In this document: one piece after another, positions 21,481 to 33,051 of the stretch
Position numbering within the stretch: position 1 is the first letter of the stretch
How the letters are laid out: every line of letters starts with the position of its first letter
NCBI GenBank assembly: GCA_951213105.1
Contig: OX578152.1
Span: 100,379,568-100,443,567, forward strand
From: Amaurobius ferox
Taxonomy: Eukaryota; Arthropoda; Arachnida; Araneae; Amaurobiidae
Direction: 5' to 3'
DNA length: 64,000 nt
The notes under the pieces: model-generated
Told to the model about the DNA's origin: nothing
The model's database searches: none
The model's input: only the letters and a program-made list of their open reading frames with translations
Position numbers and translations under genes: made by a program

Positions 21481-22664
21481 GTAAAAATCCGACTTATTCC
21501 CGGGAATAAACAATTTTTTTGGGGGGAAGGGAATTTTTTAAGTTAGTTTCTAGAAAGTGGGAATTTTCAGTCATTACATTTTGCATTGTGAAGAAAATGT
21601 TTATGACACAAAACCAATAGTTATTTTTTGCATTCGGAATTCTAAATAGTCGAAGGAATCAAAATTGAGAGAGATTTGTTAGATACAAGATATATAGAAA
21701 AATATTTAAATTATGTGACTTTTTTATTATATATAAAAGGGAAAATTAATTCTACAAATAAATTGTAATTTCATTTGTAAATATTTTAAAAGTAAAAACA
21801 TCCCGAACGATGAAACACTTTATTAAGAAGTGATGAATTCATTCACATTCATTTAATTTTGAACGATAATAAGAAAGCTATAACAACTGTATTTCAAAAA
21901 ACTAATAAAATCATAAATGTAGCTAAATGGCCATCCATCATTCAGACTTAACTGCGGAATGTGTTAGAGCATATGAGAAAAGCGTAAATTAATTTCTTCC
22001 TATAAAAGTTTCCAAAATTCCCGGATTTATTCTCGCTTCTAAAAATTTCCGGGATTCTTGCAACTATACCTTGGAAGAGTTTCCTGTGCCCGATCTGCTC
22101 TCGCCAACTACTTTCAAAAAACTGAAAACTGTTCTTATTGCAATTATTTTGCACTTATGGCATTTATTGCCGCCTCTGCTGCGATGAATGAAAGGGATTT
22201 TCTGCGATGAATGAAAGTGATTTTCTGATTAAAGAGACGAAGCTTTGATGCGAGGCTTGCGTCTAAATCATAGGAGGTCATATCCCATATTAAGGTTTAT
22301 TTGTATATCATACAACACTCTTTTCGAATGTACTAAATGTGGAGTAAACACTTAAAGGATAAATGTGAAGTAAGCACTTAAAAGGTGAAAATGTGCCTAA
22401 AAATACTTTTTTTAATTTCATTATAATACTCATGACTATATAACCCAATTCACTGCCTTACGAAATTTGGAGTCAATGAAAGCAAAACTTTTATGTTGTG
22501 GCTAATTTACTGCTGCGTGCTTCAGTTGTGGAAATCAGTGTATTTAGGAAAAGTAAAAAATAATATGAGCCTGTAGGGACAGTCACGTGCTGTCCACATC
22601 AGAATTTTTATACTGACAATATTTTGATTCATTTACAGGCTTAATATCCGTTTTCTGTTTCCAG

Positions 22665-22792
22665 GTGTCAGTCCAAAGTTGTTGGCAACGATGTTGTTAT
22701 TCATTACCAAAGAAAAGTGTGAAAAGGAGACGAACATAAAGCCAGGCGCAGCCATTTGTGCTTTTGGTATCGGGAATCAAGGAACGTGTTTC
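22665..22792 (+). CDS. Protease copy 1, exon before the Ser motif
   Basis: Acceptor GTTTCCAG and donor GTAAGT flank the exon. It encodes SPKLLATMLLFITKEKCEKE, then ICAFGIGNQGTCF. It carries the Cys168-Cys182-type pair and the Cys just before the Ser loop. By eye, the residue at position 189 (chymotrypsin numbering), which sets primary specificity, is Gly, so a tryptic pocket is not expected. Confidence 0.9.
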
Positions 22793-22844
22793 GTAAGTTC
22801 ATATTTCTTACTACCAGAATATGTCAGTGGTCAGTATTTTCATA

Positions 22845-23709
22845 CAGGGTGCCCAGAACGTTCCGGAACGGCGCAAATCTCGAGAAATACACTTCGGATG
22901 AAAAAATAAAAAAAATACGTATTCAATATTTTTAGGAAAGCTATCCAGTAATACCAAAATTGACCCCTCCCCCCCCCCCCTGTGGAGAGGGGGTTAGGCA
23001 ACTTTGAAATTTTCAATGGGAACCCCCATTTTTTATTGCAGATTTGGATTCTCCAGAAAAAATTACATACATTTGACCTACGACTTCTGATTTTTGCTCC
23101 CATAAACGGCGCTATAATCGAGAAAAACGGAAGTGGGGCACAAACGTTTAAAAATGGGAATGTCTCGGTAAATACACTTCGAATAGAAAAATAAAAATTA
23201 CGTGTTCAATATTTTAAAAAAAACTGTCCAATGATGCTAAAATTGATCCCCTCTCCCGCTAACCGTTCACTTCAGCGACAACTGCTGACTTTAGTTTAGA
23301 AAACGGTTCAAAACTACTTTTATAGCACTACCCAGGAACAACGATGTGGAAGTAGTAGCTTTCTGTTCCCTTCGGGGGTACTTGATTAACATGAGTCCCC
23401 TTGCCTCTCATGATCAGGGGACTTTTCTCTGTAACTCCCCTTCCCTCTCATGATCGGGGTGCTTGAATCAAAATCGTAGGTCAAATGTATGTAATTTTTC
23501 TGGAGAATCCAAAGCTGCAATAAAAAATGGGGGGTTCCCATTGAAAATTTCAAAGTTGCCCTCCCCCCCTCCTCCCAGGAGGGGGATGGGGTCAAGCTTG
23601 GTATCATTGGATAGTTTTTCCAAAAATATTGAATACGTGTTTTTTTATTTTTGATCCGAAGTGTATTTCTCGAGATATTGCGCCGTTCCGGAACTTTCTG
23701 GACTCCCTG
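22845..23709. mobile_element. TA-flanked long-TIR element, CAGGGTGCCCAGAACG family
   Basis: The 865-bp element starts CAGGGTGCCCAGAACGTTCC and ends with the complement GGAACTTTCTGGACTCCCTG, between TA dinucleotides. The arms pair over about 250 bp, including ATTTTTCTGGAGAATCC-type segments and C-rich runs. It has no coding capacity. It begins 53 bp after the donor of the preceding exon. Confidence 0.85.
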
Positions 23710-23812
23710 TATAAACATCTATATATTTGTACTTTTAGCAAGTTAACTTGACTCTGGAGAGGTAAAACTATAGCCGAGTTATAAAGTGTGTCAAAGAAAA
23801 CAATGGGCTACC

Positions 23813-25276
23813 CCGATAACTCCAGAAGTATTAGAGTTATCGCAATGTTTTTATGCAGGTATAGAAAATGTATAGAAAATGCATAAAAAATATTATGTAT
23901 AGAAAACCCCTGTGTCTCTACACGGTGAGGAGATAACTTTCAGGAATTGACATCCTTCTTCAGCGGGGTACGGAGTGTAATCTAGCTTCCTGTTAAAGAT
24001 AGGGGGAAAAGTCAATTACAAAGATGTAGAGAGTTGCAAAATTAGTAAGTATTTTTGTCCCCCCTACACCCCCCCTAAGGACGAAAAATGACTCTCTAAA
24101 TAACAATTTTAAAAGAGACAATTTTATTAATCTGCATGTAAAAGTGTAAACGTAGAGACATTGGAAAACACATGAAGACATCTTTTTATATGTGTGCATG
24201 TATGAATCGTTGTTTAAGGGGAATATTTTTTATTTAATGTAAAGTAAGTGACCCAAATATGGGCACTACACCTAATATGGACACTGCTGTAAAAAAGACA
24301 CAGATATTCATCAATTATCTATCTCCGATATTTTAAAAAGACCAACAGGAAAAAGGCTTTAAATTATCGATCTGTAAGACTGATGAAATCGCTTTTTCCA
24401 GAAAAAAGGGTACCCAAGCATAAAGCTGCTGGCAAGTCCAAACGAGCAGCTAAACCGAAACCAGCATCCAAGCCTAAACTCAAGACAAATGTAATATCAA
24501 CTGTTGCAGCTCAGCCGTTCTGCAGTGGTGTATAAAGCTCTAAAATGTCCTGCTATTGTGTACTGTGTCGTCAAGAAAAATAATTAGACATGATAAAGTG
24601 TAATACGTGCCGTGTTTGGGTACATGAAGAATGTTGTGGTCTTACAAGTAAGGAAAATTTTTATATTTTTGTATGTCCATCTTGTGCCGACTCTGATTAA
24701 AGTTTTACGTTGATTTAAAGGTTTTTTTAGCATAATTTTTAAGGGTCCCCATATTAGGTGCAAAGGTTCCAAATATGGGTATAGGTTCCCAATATAGACA
24801 CTGTCCATTATTAGCACCTATTTGATGTTTTTAGTTTTTAACTCAATTATCATTTTGTCCCTGTTACCCCCGGCAAGGAGAGTACATCCACCAATTTTCA
24901 TCTGCTAAAACTAACATTATAATAATTAAAATGCTTAGGGAGTGCCCATATTTGGGTCACTTACCTTATAATAAAGTATATTTTATCGTGCTACATTGTA
25001 TAAATGTTCGATTGTGTGGAAGATAGATTGCATGCATTTCTATTAGAGGTTAATTTTCATCGTTTGTAGGGGGACAGAAGTGTTTGACAATAATTTTGCA
25101 TAGCTTCACAAATTGACTTTGTTCCCCTATCTCTAACAAGAAGCCATATAGTCCCCTCGATCTGCTAAAGAAGGGGGGTTAGCACCCCGATAATTATCTC
25201 ATCGTATAGCGTCATTGAAATTTTCCATACACCTGCCTAAAAATGTATGATAACTTTAATACTCTGGAGTTATTGG
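23813..25276. mobile_element. Foldback (long inverted repeat) element containing a nested transposon
   Basis: Arms at about 23813-24075 and 25065-25276 are diverged inverted copies. The left arm GATAACTCCAGAAGTATTAG matches the complement of AATACTCTGGAGTTATTG. The left arm also has GATAGGGGGAAAAGTCAATT, matched by the complement of the right-arm segment at about 25115-25135. The PHD-finger element at 24247-24961 sits in the middle. Confidence 0.6.
24247..24961 (+). mobile_element. TA-flanked element retaining a PHD-finger transposase C-terminus
   Basis: It is bounded by TA on both sides with 20-bp-class inverted termini (AGTGACCCAAATATGGGCAC). Inside, 24380-24700 encodes a Lys/Ala/Pro-rich basic linker (KSKRAAKPKPASKPKLK) and, after a frameshift or stop, a C4HC3 zinc finger: CVLC, KCNTC, WVHEECC and CPSC. 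It ends at an in-frame stop near 24699. A single in-frame TAA lies inside the finger. From family knowledge, pogo/Tigger-like transposases often end in such a finger. The DDE core is missing, so this is an internally deleted, non-autonomous copy. Confidence 0.7.
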
Positions 25277-26270
25277 CTCGATCCATGACTTTTCTTCATA
25301 TCTTGTATATCCTTCCATTAGATGCCATTAATAATTAAGAATTTTGCCTGTTGAACCAATAGTTTAAGTTCACATCAACCGATTTCTGCAATTAAAATTC
25401 AAAATGATTACAATGTTTTTCCATATTTTAATGAAACTATAAACTCTTCCTCCTGATCACTACGCTTACTACCTCCGCCCCCCCCCCCTTTTGATTTCGG
25501 CAGTTAATCGAATTAATATTTCAAAAAGTAATTTATTAAAAATATTTATTTAAAATATAGTTGGAAATTTCCCATTAGTATCTGCCTATACTGAAAAATA
25601 AATCCTGCAATTTTTATCTCTTGCGAACATACGCCAAAACGTACAGCTGCCCGTAATTCTATAGACACACCTGCTTTAAATCCGAATTATTCTTTTGCCA
25701 TCTTTCATCTTGAATTTTTGTGCTAATGATAATCGCCGATCATATGGCTATGATGTTATTTTTCCACAGACTCCTCAGGATTTCTGTACGACACCTAAAA
25801 TGTTTTAAGTGCATTGAAAGAGTTAACCTGCATAATTGTTATTTTTTCACATAAAACACAATAAGAAGTCCAGTTTTAGAAAGGTGAGGCCAAAGACAAT
25901 CGTTCCCAATAAAAAGTTTATTTAAAAAGGTCATTTCTGCTATAATTAGAAATCTTTCAAATCCCCAGGTCCTGCATTTAGAACAGACAGGCATTTAAAA
26001 TTCGTAATTAACCATTAATATATTTTTGACTAAAATTTGGAAGAATGGAAGAACACTGATCTCGGTGACTTCCGTAGAACATAACTTCTTTCTTAACCAC
26101 CAAGTCAGCCTTCATTTTAATGATTCTATGCTGTAATGAACAGGGATCTTTTTCATTTTTGAGATAAATCACCAGATAATAATTTAATTATTGATCTACT
26201 ACATTCAAGATTATTGCTATTTCTTTATATGACGAAACGTTTTCCTAAAAGTATTCGCACACCTAAATTG
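24962..26270. other. Intronic sequence with foldback right arm
   Basis: The right arm of the foldback element lies at 25065-25276. The remainder is AT-rich, with a CCCCCCCCC run near 25480, and holds nothing I recognise. Confidence 0.4.
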
Positions 26271-26324
26271 CAGTTACCTTACACCTTTCTGGTAGGTCGG
26301 ACGGTCTGGGTCTCAACAACAACA
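26271..26324 (+). mobile_element. SINE 3'-end fragment
   Basis: The TTACCTTACACCTTTCTGGT segment, then GGTCGGACGGTCTGGGTCTC and CAACAACAACA, match the 3' end of the 5S/tRNA SINE family. Only the last ~50 bp are present, a typical 5'-truncated retroposon. Confidence 0.85.
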
Positions 26325-26699
26325 ATAGCACACCTAAATTGAAAAGGGAAAGTTGCATTTATTTCACGAATTCCACACATTGTTAAACAATCTTTTGCCA
26401 AAATGATTATATCAACGCTCTTATGCATGCTGTCCACTAAGTTCCTGAATACATCAATACGACCGACGTAATTTTTGGGTCCCCATGCAAGAAATATACG
26501 GACCTCCTTACTACTTCTTTTTTTGCAGGTTATTGTTTTTCTACATAAACTGTTTATGCGGCCTATCCCCGAAATGTTCTGGACCGTTATACAATGCATC
26601 TTTTTCCCCCTCTCTTGCAATGCTTTTCTCCAATGCATCTTTTCCCCCTCGGCGGCTCTGAATGCCTGTACCGGTAAATGTCGTCATTTCTCGAAATAA

Positions 26700-27920
26700 G
26701 CTAAGATATCGTTTGGTCTAGATGTATAATAGCGGGATTCTACACAGGAGTGCTTGGATATCTTATCAACCCACCCGGGACAACCGGTCCCACAGAGGTC
26801 AACTCCACGACAAAACAAACATGCAACTTTTTCGACGATAATCACAACATCACACACTAGATGGCAGCACCACTCTCTTTCTTCTCCAGTCATCGGATGC
26901 ACATTCTGTGATCGGATGTCTGGGATGTCATGAGCTTGTCGATTGACCACTCGAAGTCGTCCATTTCGTCGGCTTGACGGTGCATACTTCCGAGATTCAC
27001 GATTAAGGGTGAGCGTCAGTAAATCTTCTGCCCTATCCGCGCTTTGTTAACTTTCGCGGCACACATTTTTTGCTGAAATTAAGCTCAAACAGTTGCGAAA
27101 TATTTTCTGAAAGATAAAATGCAATGCTTAGATTATATTAAAACTAAATTTAATACCCAATAAAACTTAGAATATATTTTTTATTGTAATCCAAAATATT
27201 TTTGGTGCTGCAATCTGTTGTCGTAAATTAATTCATACCGATTATTTTTATTTTTCAATGAACATTTTTAAATGTATATTCCTTCTAATACGCTATTAAA
27301 TGCAACAGATCATATATAATAATGCCACAATCACGGAAACGTAATTGAACTTGGACTTGAAGACAAAGGAACTTGAAGATAAAACTGCAGTCCTCAGTGA
27401 TGCACATTCAGATCCCCTTATCAAATTTATAGAATGAGAAATTACCTTTCTGTGATTGTGGCATTATTATATATGATCTGTTGTTGTATTTAATACTGTA
27501 TTAGAAGGAATAAATATTTAAAAATGTTCATTAAAAAATAAAAATAATCGGTATGAATTAAATTACGACAACAGATGGCAGCACCAAAAATATTTTAGAT
27601 TAAAATAAAAAATATATTCTAAGTTTTATTTGGTATTAAATTTAGTTTTAATATAATCAAAGCATTGCATTTTATCTTTCAGAAAATATTTCGCAACTGT
27701 TTGAGCAGAATTTCGGCGAAAAATGTGTGCCGCGGAAATTAACAAAGCGCGGATAGGGCAGAAGATTTACTGACGCTTACCCTTAAACATTGACGGGGTC
27801 GTCCTATCCATTTTTACAGGTTCTTCCAAGCTCTTTCCGGGAGAGGAAGTGTTATAGTGATAGGGTTTTGCGTCATTGAAACAATGATCTAGCTACCGTG
27901 CTGCAAAAGACATCCCGAAT
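26700..27920. repeat. Older repeat shared by intron 4 of both gene copies
   Basis: 26700-27000 and 27790-27920 align by eye with 61180-61580 in copy 2: ATATCGTTTGGTC, CCGGTCCCACAG, AGATGGCAGCA and CCATTTTTACAGG occur in the same order. No clear coding frame is conserved. Confidence 0.6.
27007..27782. mobile_element. TTAA-flanked element with ~340-bp terminal inverted repeats
   Basis: Flanked by TTAA at 27003-27006 and 27783-27786. The left arm starts GGGTGAGCGTCAGTAAATCT and runs to about 27346. The right arm runs from about 27440 and ends in the complement. Only about 93 bp separates the arms, and there is no coding frame. In copy 2 the flanks are contiguous near 61450, giving a paralogous empty site that supports these boundaries. 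The target TTAA is the piggyBac target, but the terminal GGGTGAGC is not the usual piggyBac CCYTAG end. Confidence 0.85.
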
Positions 27921-28021
27921 TACACTGTTATGCAGGAAAATATTTGTTGACCTAACTGATTAGTATCGAGTTCCCACACACGAGGGCTTGAGTTCTAACA
28001 CCCAAAGAAGACATGCGTTCC

Positions 28022-28135
28022 TTACATAATAAAGAAGAATAGATTTACATAATAAAAAAGAATATATATACATAATAAAGAAGAATAGGACTACATAATA
28101 AAGAAGAATAGAACTACATAATAAAGAAGAATTTT
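28022..28135 (+). repeat. Tandem repeat, period about 25-27 bp
   Basis: About five units of ACATAATAAAGAAGAATAGA with small length differences. Confidence 0.85.
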
Positions 28136-28439
28136 TATTCGGAGAAAACGCAACTTTGGGTCACTTTAACATATTTAGTTAGAAATTTACATATAGTGGC
28201 ATATACACGAAAAAACCCATTAATTTTTCAAAATGCCACTTTTGCATTTTGAAAACTCTATGCTCGTCCTACTCAATATAATATAAAACTGCCTGTAGCA
28301 GCAACAGCATTTTATTAAAAAAATTACAATATAATCTCATTGTGGATATATAAAGATAGTGATTTCTTAGAAGTTCTTTAGCGGTCATATTAAATCAATT
28401 TCAAGGATTAATTTTATGAAGTCCTCGGCATGAAGACCA

Positions 28440-29370
28440 CAATGTAATAAAGTATCAATTTTCAAAGAAACTTTCGGTGACAAAAATTTTCCTTGAAAAA
28501 TCAACTCAGAATCTACCAATAGATAGAGCTCAGATAATGACGAATTTTGTTTAGCATCAAATTTTGAAGGGTTATAAGATGTTCAATAAGGATATCCACT
28601 TCCGGTATGAATTCAGACTCAAATTTCGAAGAAAGTAGGATAGTTCTTGGAGAAATTTCACTTCCAGTTTCTTTCTCCCTTTCGGTTCAAAATATTTATT
28701 AAAACAACTATCTTTGTAAGATTGCCTATAAATAGACAATCTTATATGGTGCTTGAATTCAGATCATAATTGATGTGAATTCAAGCATCGAATTCTGGCG
28801 CATTTAAAATGGATTCATTAAGCATTTCCAGCTCAAAACTTTTCCTTAAAACATACGTTTCTTAGGATTGGCCATAAACAGTGCTTAATGGCTGATGTGA
28901 ATTCAGCATCCAATTCTGTAGGGATTAAAGTGAGTCTAGAATTTCCGCTAGTAATTCTGGATATGACGCTTTCGATACAAAAATCATATTTTCTTTAAAA
29001 TATCTGTTTCTTGGGATATGCTATATATATGTAGCTTAGATGACGATTGATATGCATCAAATTTCAGAGGAGAATGGAAGTCACTAAATTTCCACGTATG
29101 GTTCTTTTCAACATTCGTTTCAAATTTTTTTCTTGAAACATCTAATGCGCAAGATTGGCTATAGATAGAGATTAGATGACGACTGCTGTCAAGAATTGAA
29201 TTACGAAGGAGATAGTGGATTTATTAAAAACTGGCACTTCCGGTTCAAAAAAATTCTTTGAAAACTTTATTTTTCAAGATTGTCTGTTAATAACATTCTA
29301 GAGGGACTTAGGTGATTCACTAAAGGTTTTTATTTCACGTTCTGAAGGTATCACTTCAGGATTTAACGAA
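28440..29370 (-). repeat. Degenerate minisatellite of ~130-140 bp units
   Basis: Repeated blocks in the order AAGATTGGCTATAGATAGA, then GATGACGA/ATTCAGCATC, then AATTCCGG-like, then GGATTCACTAA, then ACTTCCGGTTCAAAA. At least five diverged units are visible. The same unit occurs in the opposite orientation in intron 1 of both genes (9890-10130; 47120-47570), and in this orientation in copy 2 intron 4 (61980-62720). Confidence 0.6.
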
Positions 29371-29444
29371 GATTAGCTAGACTGTATGAAATAATATTGC
29401 AAGAAAAAAATAAATAAAAGTATTTAATATTTCAATTAAAAAAA

Positions 29445-30579
29445 ATATGATGTGGGCAACACCTGACTTTCCTTATATAATTCAATGAATTCACTACTTT
29501 TGCAATTAAAAAAATGTTATTCTTATAGTAGATACTTATATTCTTTCAAAGATATTAATTTTCTTGAATTAGTCGTCATTTTCATTAATTTAGCGTCATT
29601 TTTATCCATTTGGCGAGATTTTAGTTAATTTGGCAACATTTAAAAATGTCGCCAAGTTGGCGACATTCCGCTAAATTTGTCGCCAAAATCTCGCCAAGCG
29701 TTATGGACGGAGAAATAAGTTATTCTTACAGCGGATAAATGACTATTGGCGTTCAAATACAAAAGTATTACTCAAAGTATCTTTTCTCGTGAATGGAACG
29801 AGTTAGATCCACGAGAATGATGTCACCAAATTTATCGCATGATATTACATATGAAAAGTGAACATGTTTCTTACCAGTTAATATTTCTTTTTAATTTATG
29901 GGACTTTTTGATAAATTTATTTGAAAAATATGCAATATTTGAGAATGGTTCATGTTAGCGTTTTAAAATTTATGTCAATCGTTTTCTAATGAAAAATTAC
30001 ATAAGAAATGTCTATTAATCGTTTTATAATGAAAAATTACATAAGAAATGTCTACACACACACAGACATCACCTCAAAAATTCTTGATTCGTGATCAGGG
30101 ATGCTTGAAACGTGCTCTTGAAATGACTATTGGCGTTCAAATACAAAAGTATTACTCAAAGTATCTTTTCTCGTGAATGGAACGAGTTAGATCCACGAGA
30201 ATGATGTCACCAAATTTACCGCATGATATTACATATGAAAAGTGAACATGTTTCTTACCAGTTAATATTTCTTTTTAATTTATGGGACTTTTTGATAAAT
30301 TTATTTGAAAAATATGCAATATTTGAGAATGGTTCATGTTAGCGTTTTAAAATTTATGTCAATCGTTTTCTAATGAAAAATTACATAAGAAATGTCTATT
30401 AATCGTTTTATAATGAAAAATTACATAAGAAATGTCTACACACACACAGACATCACCTCAAAAATTCTTGATTCGTGATCAGGGATGCTTGAAACGTGCT
30501 CTTCCGTCGAAAACTCGAATTCGAATTTTCGACCCCGTCACAGTACTTTCCTTATACATTATGTATATAAGGAAAGTAA
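29445..30579 (+). mobile_element. Helentron-like non-autonomous element, copy D, with internal tandem duplication
   Basis: Same termini as copy A. A 384-bp internal segment is present twice in tandem (29737-30120 and 30121-30504) with, by eye, a single mismatch, so the duplication is recent. The element ends about 157 bp before the last exon. Confidence 0.85.
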
Positions 30580-30736
30580 AAAGTATACACACCATTTGCA
30601 ACCATATGGAAGCTCTTTTATATATATATCTTATTATTATTATTATTATTATTTTGATATCTGTTATTTATTTGTTCGCTGTTATTTGTACGATTTTTAT
30701 ATTTTATCATATGAGGTGTTCACATCTGTGTTACAG

Positions 30737-30904
30737 GGAGACTCAGGAAGTCCTGTTTTCCGTAAGAAAAAGGGACGGTACTACTTCAGCGCCATTGCGT
30801 CTGCTGTTGCGACAATAGCTTGCAAAACCAATCTTCCCAGCTTCTTCACGCCTATCTTACCCAATATGAAATGGATTTCCCAATATGTCAAGAAGGAGGA
30901 ATAA
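30737..30904 (+). CDS. Protease copy 1, last exon with catalytic Ser
   Basis: Acceptor TGTGTTACAG precedes the exon. It begins GDSGSPVF, the Ser motif with Ser in place of the usual second Gly (GDSGGP). By eye alignment, SAVAT replaces the usual SWG segment, and the position corresponding to 226 is Ser (Gly in copy 2). The C-terminal helix region reads MKWISQYVKKEE before TAA. Confidence 0.92.
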   Translation, partial: GDSGSPVFRKKKGRYYFSAIASAVATIACKTNLPSFFTPILPNMKWISQYVKKEE

Positions 30905-30905
30905 A
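30900..30905 (+). promoter_or_regulatory. Candidate polyadenylation signal overlapping the stop codon
   Basis: AATAAA starts in the last sense codon and spans the TAA stop. The identical overlap occurs in copy 2, and T-rich sequence follows within 30 bp. Confidence 0.45.
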
Positions 30906-32103
30906 TCGATTTATTTTAATCTGTAGCTCTCTTTATTTTGCTGCAAAAATGTTGTCGTACTGTCTTGCACGCAATCTACAAATGTTCGAGATATTTCGTC
31001 TATCAGAGGGTACAATCATAATTTCACATAAGTCAACTTTTAATCAATCGGACGAACATCTTCTAAAAATACTCGGGATTAGGAGAATTACTTTTAAAAA
31101 TTATCGAACTCGGGTCAGGTTAAATTTTAATATTTTCGGTCAGGGTGTGGTAAAATTTCTGAAATTAGGTCCGTGCAGACCTCTATTAAATATTATCAAA
31201 TATGTAACACTTGGCGATAAATATAGCAGCATTGACTACTAATCTGACGAAATATTGCTAACTTGACGACTTTTTTTATAATGGTGCCAAATTGACAAAA
31301 ATATCGCTGAAATTATGAAAAGAACACCAAGTTGATGAATTACTACTTAACATATTTCAATATAATGAAGTATATTGCTTAGTACATGTTAGTAATATTT
31401 CCAATTGTCAAAGGAAATTTAAGCGAAATATACGATAATTTGGTACTCAAAAATAATTTTACATGTTGTCAACCAGAGAAGTAAAAAATATATTTGTACT
31501 TTTCAACATTACAAGTGCCGTGATTTCGTGAATTGTGCCGTGATTTCGTCCAACATTATTTCGCTTTAAAATATGTAAAGTACTTGCATTTATGTAGCGA
31601 AAGTCATGTGCTTCCGACACCAGTTTTTTGTACTATAGGCTTACCTTGTACACTTATAAGCCTTTTCTTAAAAAAGTTATTGGGATTCATAAATTCCTTG
31701 CAAGGAACATTCTGTATGAGCTTAGCCCCTCTCTGATAAACATTATTTACATATTTGATAAAATATCTTCTATGGCCATTATCTGCCATCCAGAATTACC
31801 GTTATTATCTCGTTCAAACAGTAAGAAAGTATACATTTTAATTTTGGTAAAAATAGTGATAAAACAGACACGTAAGACGCATTCATCCATCTTATGTCAG
31901 TTATTTTACTTTATTCTTCAGATATTTATTGAATTCTTTCTTTTCTTAAATAGTTTGAATGAAATTCGGCATACAAAACTGCTAAAACAAATTGTACGTA
32001 ATTCATTTAAGATTAATTATTTTGCTTCACTGACTCTGCGATATCGTTTAACATCTTGAAGTGCGGGGAAATTCTGCCTTTCCCATCAGCTGCTTTATCA
32101 AAA
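30905..32103. other. 3' flank of gene copy 1
   Basis: The first ~65 bp are homologous to the 3' flank of copy 2. A remnant of a Helentron-like end lies near 31595-31620. 31690-32085 is homologous to 38525-38965 (CATTCATCCATCTTAT, TTTAAGATTAATTATT). No coding gene is seen. Confidence 0.5.
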
Positions 32104-33021
32104 ATCTGATGTGGGCAACACATGACTTTCCTTATATAATGTAATGAATTTACTACCTTTACAGTAAAAAATATAGGTTTTTCTTATAGTAGATACTAGT
32201 ATTCTTTCCAAGATATTGAATTTTCGACAATTAGTCGTCATTTTCATTGATTTAGCGTTATTTTTATCCATTTGGCGAGATTTTCGCTAAATTGGCAACA
32301 TTTCGAAAAGTCGCCAAGTTGGCGACATTCCGCCAAATTCGTCGCCAAAATCTCGCCAAGCTTTATGCGCTAAGAAATAAGTTGTTCATACAGCAGATAA
32401 ATGACTATCGGCGTTCAAATACAAAAGTATTACTCAAAGTATCTTTTTTCATGAAAGGAACGAGCTAGATCCACGAAAATGATGTCACGCAATTTATCGC
32501 ATGGTATTACATATGAAAAGTGAACATGTTTCTCAATAGGAAATATTTTTTTCCAATTTTAAATGACTTTTTGATAATTTTTTTGAAAAATATACAATAT
32601 CTCGAGAATGGTTTATGTTACGGTTCTAAAATTTATGTCAGTCGTTTTCCAATGAAAAATTACATAAGATATGTCTATTTGCGTGACTTTATTAGAGGTT
32701 TTGATTTTTTGACGATTTTTTCAAAATTTCATTCGAAAATTTAGGGGGGGGGGTTGAGCATTCGATTGCGTATAAAAACAATAAGCTTCCTGTGTTTACG
32801 GATTGTGATATTTGTACCAAATTTGGTTCGAATCGGTCCATTCGTTTGTCAGTTATCGTCTCCACAGACTCAATGGCACACACACACACAGACATCACTT
32901 CAAAAATGTTTGAGTCGAGATCAGGGATGCTTGTAACGTTCTCTCCCGTCGAAAACTCGAATTCGAATTTTCGACCCCGTCACAATACTTTCCTTATACA
33001 TTATGTATATAAGGAAAGTAA
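32104..33021 (+). mobile_element. Helentron-like non-autonomous element, copy E
   Basis: Complete copy with both termini. The (CA)n tract is short here. Confidence 0.85.
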
Positions 33022-33051
33022 TAAAACACATTATGGAGTCCAGTTTTAAAA

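Larger units (their letters stand above)
22793..30736 (+). other. Copy 1 intron 4
   Basis: This 7.9-kb intron is packed with elements: TA-flanked long-TIR element (22845-23709), nested foldback and PHD-finger element (23813-25276), SINE 3' fragment (26271-26324), an older repeat shared with copy 2 (26700-27920) split by a TTAA-flanked long-TIR element, a 25-bp tandem repeat (28022-28135), minisatellite units (28440-29370) and Helentron-like copy D. No host gene is seen inside it. Confidence 0.75.

Noticed and set aside
26279..26638. 119-codon minus-strand frame near the SINE fragment
   Set aside because: It overlaps a SINE tail and unrelated sequence. A faint resemblance to a transposase C-terminus was too weak to call.
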